Source of the DNA: an uncultured Treponema sp.
GTDB taxonomy: Bacteria > Spirochaetota > Spirochaetia > Treponematales > Treponemataceae
Assembly: GCF_946187725.1 (NCBI RefSeq)
Contig: NZ_CAMHSK010000011.1
Coordinates: 1 to 64,000, forward strand
Reading direction: 5' to 3'
Length of the DNA stretch: 64,000 bases
The translations under genes were made by a program, and so were the position numbers. Below are positions 58,464 through 64,000 of the stretch, in pieces; position 1 is the stretch's first letter, and each line of letters begins with the position of its first letter. The notes under the pieces are model-generated. The model was not told the origin of the DNA. It saw only the letters and a list, made by a program, of their open reading frames with translations, and made no database searches.

Positions 58464-60350
58464 CTACTTTCTTTCATAAATCGAAATCGAATGTGGCTCA
58501 AAATGGAAGCCGTCAGTCATTCGTGTTCCGTAGTCAACTACTGATTCAAGATTCTCTGTTTTACCGCTGAATCTTGAAACCAGTTCAGTTCTTTCTATAT
58601 ATACAGGCTCGTCTCCAAGATTGATGAAGCCTGTGTATTTTTCATTTTTAGAGAAGATGAAATAACTTGTGGCATTTCTGTTTTCAACACCAAAATCTTC
58701 ATCCTCAAAGAGCTCATAAAGCTGCTCGATTTTCTTTGTAAATGCCCCTTCTTTTTCTGAATCAAAATGTACAGGGTCGTCTGAATGCATTGTCTGACTT
58801 GCAAACAGATAATTCACAAGTGCAATCAGGATTTTTTCTTTATCAGTCAAACTGATGTTCTCGTAGCGCAGGAATACAACATCCGGATCATTGATGTATA
58901 CGCCGTTATCCCAAAAAGCATGTCCAAGGGTATCCTGCATATTTACGAATGCACTCGGTCTTGAAGGATAGTTCGATTTTTTCATCCACGAAATATCCCA
59001 GTCTTCTTTAGTATCAGTTCCGATTCTTGAGAGCGGGAAGGCCTTAAAGCTTGACTCGAACGGCATTCCGCAGCCCAGGTAAGCTACCCTCTCTCCATTT
59101 TTGTTCATTGTTCTCTTTGTAAGAACTTTTACAGCACGGTCATACCATTCGTATGCAGCACCGCCATTTTTAAATTCACCACGAATAAGACCGGCAAAAA
59201 GGAAGTCCAATTTAAGGTAACGGAATCCCCATTCATTCACAGCCTTTTCAATCAGCGCATCAAGGTGTTCAAGAACATCATCACGGCTCAAATCAAGGCA
59301 GAAATATGAACCAGGGAAAGAAGGCTGATCCTTTCCAAAATTCGCGCCCCAAAGAGGATTGAATCCTGCTGTAACGGGTTTTCCTTTTTTATCACGCAAA
59401 AGCCAGTCGGTATGATTTTTTACAAGTTCGCTTCTCAAATCAACAATGAAAGGTGCAATCCAAAGACCTGGAACATAGCCCTTTTCTGCGATTGAAGAAG
59501 CAAGAGAGTTCATCCCCTGAGGGAAACGGTCAGTTCGGGCATCCCAGTCACCAAGGGAAATTTCCCATCCGTCATCAACCTGAAAGACACAAGGCTTTTT
59601 AGAATCAAGAAAATGTGTTTTGATGAGATTTTCTGTCTTACCAAGCCCTTCAAGGTCACCCTGAATAAGTTCGTTGTTGATGTCGGCATAGTGATTATAC
59701 CAAGATTCCCAGCCGCCGACAGAAATTTTACCTTTCTGCGGTGTAGAATTGAGGAAATTCAGCGTGCCGAAGCGCGCCTCCTTATCCTCTGCAAAGAGCT
59801 TCTGAGTTGTCTCGCGAAGCTCAAAAAAATCACCAGCGACAAACACGGCAAGTTCAGCGATTTTGTCGCCTTCGTGCCATGTCTTTCCGTCAGCATAGAC
59901 CGTGCATGTAATTTCACGCTTTTTACGGTCAACATAGAAACTAACTGGCGGAACCAATCCCTTAACATTACCCGTTGAAGCCACAGCAAGATACAGATTC
60001 TTACCGTTCATGTTCCAACGCAAATAGATAAAGAACGAGCCGACAAGCAGTTTTTTTGATTTCAATGATTTTGGAAGACGGCCTGGAACTGTGAAATAAT
60101 TTTTCCACTGCGGAACAACCGGGAAGTATTTTTTCTGATACTCACCAGGATTGATTTCACCGCCAAAGCCCCAGCCCTGCCAGCCCGAACCATAGAAAGC
60201 GAAGTCATTCTTTTTGCAGAATTCAGCCGCTTCCCCTCCAAGCTGTTTTTCAAGGAGCGAATCAACAGAAAGAGTTGCAAAGATTCTGTTTTCGCTATCA
60301 GTACAATCTGCACCGTGGTAAAAATACTCATTTCGATCCAACTCTTTCAT
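58464..60350 (-). CDS. Alpha-galactosidase-like glycoside hydrolase (GH36/GH27 clan)
   Basis: FQVDDGWEISLGDW, PGLWIAPFIVDLRSEL, FRYLKLDFLFAGLIRGE. Confidence 0.82.
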   Translation of the reverse strand: MKELDRNEYFYHGADCTDSENRIFATLSVDSLLEKQLGGEAAEFCKKNDFAFYGSGWQGWGFGGEINPGEYQKKYFPVVPQWKNYFTVPGRLPKSLKSKKLLVGSFFIYLRWNMNGKNLYLAVASTGNVKGLVPPVSFYVDRKKREITCTVYADGKTWHEGDKIAELAVFVAGDFFELRETTQKLFAEDKEARFGTLNFLNSTPQKGKISVGGWESWYNHYADINNELIQGDLEGLGKTENLIKTHFLDSKKPCVFQVDDGWEISLGDWDARTDRFPQGMNSLASSIAEKGYVPGLWIAPFIVDLRSELVKNHTDWLLRDKKGKPVTAGFNPLWGANFGKDQPSFPGSYFCLDLSRDDVLEHLDALIEKAVNEWGFRYLKLDFLFAGLIRGEFKNGGAAYEWYDRAVKVLTKRTMNKNGERVAYLGCGMPFESSFKAFPLSRIGTDTKEDWDISWMKKSNYPSRPSAFVNMQDTLGHAFWDNGVYINDPDVVFLRYENISLTDKEKILIALVNYLFASQTMHSDDPVHFDSEKEGAFTKKIEQLYELFEDEDFGVENRNATSYFIFSKNEKYTGFINLGDEPVYIERTELVSRFSGKTENLESVVDYGTRMTDGFHFEPHSISIYERK

Positions 60351-60386
60351 GATTTACGCTCCTGTTTTTAATTATTTTAGAACATC

Positions 60387-60493
60387 CCCCACAAGGATGT
60401 GGGGTTTCAGACCAGAGAGAAAATTCTGTTTACCTTTAGGTGAACAGAATTTTCTCGTACTAAGTCAAAATGCAAGGATGCATTTTGACTTAG
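60387..60493. repeat. Multi-hairpin element B between porin and alpha-galactosidase
   Basis: CCCCACA-AGGA-TGTGGGG (60387-60404); GAGAAAATTCTGTTTACC-TTTA-GGTGAACAGAATTTTCTC (60417-60456); CTAAGTCAAAATGC-AAGGAT-GCATTTTGACTTAG (60460-60493). Confidence 0.7.
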
Positions 60494-62457
60494 AAGAACA
60501 TTTCAACACCGATTGGCATGTAGAATCGGCTTGATTTTCCGTCATATTTGAGGTCAACAAGACCGTTTACATTACCTTCCATGCTCTGGAGTGTGAAGTC
60601 ACCTGCGATACCTGCGAACATGAAGTTGTTTGCAGCAAATGTTTTCTTGACATAGATTTCAGCAGCAATTTTGTGCTGGTTCAACTTCAAATCTTTTACA
60701 GAAAGACCTGATTTCATATCTCCGTCTGCACTAGCAGATGTGATGTTGTAGTTTCCAGAAAGACCTACGAAGAGATTCTGAGCACCGAAAGGATTTACAC
60801 AAACTTCTGTGAGGAAGTCTACACCAGCCATAATGATGTCAGCTCCGTTATCTTTTTTCATATCAACAAGACCGTAAGAATACTGGCTCAAGTTTGAAGT
60901 ACCCATTCCACCCCAAACATGACCTTTGTACATGATGAAGCCGTGCTCGATAACACCCATTGTTCCCAAACAACCGTACCAGTTGTAGAATTTCTCTGGG
61001 TCATAGTCACGCAAGTCTTTGTCGCCTACGAGTGGGAGTTTGAATCCCAATTCGATAAGGTTAGCATTCGGTGTTTTCTCAAGGTCAAGAGCCGGGTCAA
61101 GGAAGCTTGATGCACCGCCCATAAATCCGAGCCAGTCAATACCGAATTCCATTCGACCGTAGTAGTCGTTCATACCAAATCCAGCAGCACGAGCAGCTGC
61201 ATACTTTGATTTCTGATAGCGGTAGTTGCTTTCTGAAATTGAATCGCCCCAGTACTGAGCTTTAATCTGGAAGAGGCCTGGAAGTGTGTAACCTACACCA
61301 ATCTGTGAATCACGAACTGCATCGTAGAGGCGAACTGATTTTTCACTGTCTGTATCAACAGCGCTTTCACCACCCAAAACACCTGCCATATCAACAGCAC
61401 CGTTCAAGTAGAAGCCTTTGAGTGCTGAATCTTCGTTTCCTTTGATTGATGCGAAAAGACCAGTTGCAGTCCAGATTTCCTGGAAAATATCATCTTCTGA
61501 TTTTACATCGCTTGATTCACGCTGACCAAAGTCACCGATTGTACCGCGAAGTTCATTCTCTCTCATGCGGCCGAAAGCAACTTTTGTCTGGAAAAGAGAA
61601 TTGTCGAACAAGCCCCAGATTTTTGCCTGGTCACCGATTGCAACAGCATATTTTCCGTCTTCGTTGTAGTTAATATCATTCTGTGCTTCGTCAGAATCCC
61701 AGAGTTTGTGAACGAAGAGAGCGCGAGCGTCTGCGTCCAAGTTGAAGTCGAAACCGAATTTCTGATCCGGTGTGCGGCCGATAATCCAGAATCCAACTCG
61801 TGTACCGTAAGACCAGTCCGGTTCAAGACCTGCGTAATTGCGTGAGTTAGATTCATCTTTTTCCTGCGCTTTGAGCATTTTTGCAATAATTGTAGCGGCA
61901 GAAGCCTGACCAATTTGCGTGCCGTATTCTGTTCCAATTTTTGTTCCATATGCAGTGCAGTAAGCCTGAATTCCAGCAGCATCAGCAGTATATCCTGCAC
62001 CAGTTACTTCAGCAGCAGCAGCCTGCATTTTCGCAGGATCTCCAGAGGTCAAGGCAGCCTGAAGTTCAGCACCTTTTGCAGTACCAGCTTCGATACCTTT
62101 GGCATTTCCTGCATAAGTTCCAATAGCTGTTGCATAAGTCGCTGCATTGCTTCCGTCATCAGCAAGTGTTACAGAATCAACACTTCCCAATGAGTTTGTA
62201 GCCTTAGCAGCCTCGTAGGCAGCAATAGCCTCAGTTCCAACAGCAACAGCCTGCTCACCAGTTTTAGTCAAATCAGCCGTAATCTTAGTGCTTGTATTCT
62301 CTCGACCTACATTGAAAGTAGAGCGTCCCCAAGCGCCAAAAGAAATGTCACCAACACCTGTCTGCAAGGTGTGTGCCTTCAAAGTTTCATGGGCTTCTCC
62401 AAAAGCCAAGCCAGCAGTCAAAGCAAGTGCCGAAGCTGCAGCAACCAATTTTTTCAT
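60490..62457 (-). CDS. Outer-membrane porin-like beta-barrel protein
   Basis: Signal peptide MKKLVAAASALALTAGLAFGEAHE at 62457; aromatic-rich alternating strands; terminal FYMPIGVEMFF. Confidence 0.75.
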   Translation of the reverse strand: MKKLVAAASALALTAGLAFGEAHETLKAHTLQTGVGDISFGAWGRSTFNVGRENTSTKITADLTKTGEQAVAVGTEAIAAYEAAKATNSLGSVDSVTLADDGSNAATYATAIGTYAGNAKGIEAGTAKGAELQAALTSGDPAKMQAAAAEVTGAGYTADAAGIQAYCTAYGTKIGTEYGTQIGQASAATIIAKMLKAQEKDESNSRNYAGLEPDWSYGTRVGFWIIGRTPDQKFGFDFNLDADARALFVHKLWDSDEAQNDINYNEDGKYAVAIGDQAKIWGLFDNSLFQTKVAFGRMRENELRGTIGDFGQRESSDVKSEDDIFQEIWTATGLFASIKGNEDSALKGFYLNGAVDMAGVLGGESAVDTDSEKSVRLYDAVRDSQIGVGYTLPGLFQIKAQYWGDSISESNYRYQKSKYAAARAAGFGMNDYYGRMEFGIDWLGFMGGASSFLDPALDLEKTPNANLIELGFKLPLVGDKDLRDYDPEKFYNWYGCLGTMGVIEHGFIMYKGHVWGGMGTSNLSQYSYGLVDMKKDNGADIIMAGVDFLTEVCVNPFGAQNLFVGLSGNYNITSASADGDMKSGLSVKDLKLNQHKIAAEIYVKKTFAANNFMFAGIAGDFTLQSMEGNVNGLVDLKYDGKSSRFYMPIGVEMFF

Positions 62458-62490
62458 ATTTTCCTCCTTTTTTAACTCCGCGTTAGCGGC

Positions 62491-62575
62491 GTTGCAGGAA
62501 GCAACGGAATCGCAAGTTTTTACCAACGGTAAAAACTTGGCCGTGAAAAACCTTACATGGATGTAAGGTTTTTCA
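62491..62575. repeat. Multi-hairpin element C in the porin 5' UTR
   Basis: GTTGC-AGGAA-GCAAC; CAAGTTTTTACC-AAC-GGTAAAAACTTG (62513-62539); TGAAAAACCTTACAT-GG-ATGTAAGGTTTTTCA (62544-62575). Confidence 0.7.
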
Positions 62576-62618
62576 TGCCTCCTTTTTTTATAACCTTTCT
62601 GGAAGTTTGTTGTTATTA

Positions 62619-62680
62619 TGATAGTGTTACTATCACTCACTTTCAAAATTATGATAGTGGTACTATCACTTTTTGTCAAC
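62619..62680 (-). promoter_or_regulatory. Porin operon promoter with two palindromic operators
   Basis: TGATAGTGTTACTATCA (62619-62635) and TGATAGTGGTACTATCA (62652-62668); - strand TTGACA (62675-62680) - N17 - TATCAT. Confidence 0.75.
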
Positions 62681-62873
62681 AGATTAGAGCAAAAAAAGTT
62701 GAGATTTTAGGGGGAAATTTTGTACTAAAACGAAGAGTAAGCTGACATCGAAACTCATCTGAGACTCCGTTGCAACCTGTGGGAGAAAAAAATCTCCGCA
62801 TACTTTCCACTTTCAATTTCCAATTTTCCGTTTTCCACTTTCCGTTTGGCATTTTTCCGTCTATAATCTTCTC

Positions 62874-64000
62874 ATGCTAAAACGCTCTGGCCACGCGGAT
62901 TTGCCGCTCCATACAGGCACGGTCCCAAAATGGCTCGCCGACAGGATGAAACTTCTCGGAACTCAGATTATCGAGGCGATGCTCATCAATTTCGGAAAAA
63001 AAGAAGTTCTCACACGGCTTTCCGACCCGCTCTGGTTTCAGTCGCTTGGGGCAGTTCTGGGCATGGACTGGCATTCGAGCGGAATCACCACAAGCGTAAT
63101 GTACGCGCTCAAACGAGGAATCAACGAAAGAGCGCGTGAATTCGGTCTTTGCGTGTGCGGCGGGCGCGGAAAATACTCGCGAAAAACCCCCGACGAGCTT
63201 TTGTATCTTGCGGATGCGACCGGTCTCGACGGGGCTTCTCTTGTAAATGCAAGCAAACTCACGGCGAAGGTCGATGGATGTGCGGTTCAGGACGGATTTC
63301 AACTTTACATGCACAATTTTATTCTGAGCGACGAGGGCGATTGGGTTGTGGTCCAGCAGGGAATGAACACGGCAACAAAAACAGCACGCCGTTACCACTG
63401 GTCTTCTGAAAATCTGCGTTCGTTCGTGGAAGAGCCGCACGCCGGGGTCATGGGCGAAAATCAGGGAAAGATTCTCAATCTCACGGACTCCGCTGCCAAA
63501 GAAACGCGCGGCACAATCCTCACGCTCACCCACGAAAATCCAGACAGAATGATTCGGGAAATTGCAAAAATTTCAAATGAAAATTATGTAACAGAATTTG
63601 AACTCCGTAATGACAGGAATCTTGTGATGCCGGCGCATCATGAAGTGAGAGCTGAAGATGTTGATTTGAAACGGCTGGGTGCGGTGCTGGCTACGGCATA
63701 TGAGAGCGACAACAAGGATTTTGAGTCACTGTTGCTCACACCGGGGCTTGGCCCACGCACGCTGCAGAGCCTCACGCTTGTAAGCGAAGTGATTTACGGC
63801 ACGCCCAGCAGATTTTCTGACCCGGCGCGGTTCAGTTTTGCACACGGCGGAAAGGACGGCCATCCGTTCCCTGTTCCGTGCAAGATTTATGACGAATCAA
63901 TCCGTGTGCTCGGAGAAGCAATCGAAAAGTCAAAACTCGGCTACAACGACAAAAGCGAATGCATCCGCCGTCTCAACACAACCGCCCGCCAAATCGAAGC
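62874..64000 (+). CDS. DUF763 domain protein, cut by the right window edge
   Basis: MLKRSGHADLPLHTGTVPKWLADRMKLLGTQIIEAMLINFGKKEVLTRLSDPLWFQSLGAVLGMDWHSSGITTSVMYALKRGI; absent from the ORF track because it has no stop in the window. Confidence 0.8.
   Translation, partial: MLKRSGHADLPLHTGTVPKWLADRMKLLGTQIIEAMLINFGKKEVLTRLSDPLWFQSLGAVLGMDWHSSGITTSVMYALKRGINERAREFGLCVCGGRGKYSRKTPDELLYLADATGLDGASLVNASKLTAKVDGCAVQDGFQLYMHNFILSDEGDWVVVQQGMNTATKTARRYHWSSENLRSFVEEPHAGVMGENQGKILNLTDSAAKETRGTILTLTHENPDRMIREIAKISNENYVTEFELRNDRNLVMPAHHEVRAEDVDLKRLGAVLATAYESDNKDFESLLLTPGLGPRTLQSLTLVSEVIYGTPSRFSDPARFSFAHGGKDGHPFPVPCKIYDESIRVLGEAIEKSKLGYNDKSECIRRLNTTARQIE

Noticed and set aside
1-64000. tRNA or rRNA genes
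   Set aside because: None recognised by eye; tRNAscan-SE/Infernal would be needed to exclude them

Overview
The window looks like a spirochaete (Treponema-like) chromosome segment; taxonomy is inferred from gene content only. Main content: (1) A complete type II-C CRISPR-Cas locus at 7.1-13.6 kb: cas9 (1113 aa), cas1, cas2, and an array of 24 full 36-bp repeats plus one degenerate terminal repeat. A divergent tracrRNA can be read upstream of cas9. Each repeat carries a near-consensus sigma-70 promoter firing leftward, and a leftward terminator sits in the leader. (2) Next to the degenerate end of the array is a 25-aa Hol_Tox-like hydrophobic peptide with a convergent small RNA, arranged like a type I toxin-antitoxin module. 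(3) A sulfur-linked regulon containing nitrogenase-like genes (NifB-like, NifX-like, NifK-like, NifD-like, no NifH in the window), a Ssu/Tau-type ABC transporter, DUF4418 plus an FtsX/LolD-type exporter, two cysteine synthases, an Rrf2 regulator, a stand-alone LanC-like protein and two PLP trans-sulfuration enzymes. Its promoters share a tandem ACCTA-N9-TAGGT operator that I read directly from the sequence. (4) An MmeI-like (type IIL) restriction-modification gene lies between two parts of this regulon. The rest is mostly ordinary metabolism: arginine, serine with Rex boxes, PEPCK, alpha-galactoside utilisation with a porin, partner-switching regulators, and a DUF763 gene cut by the right edge. 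All family names come from recognising motifs by eye; no database search was run.
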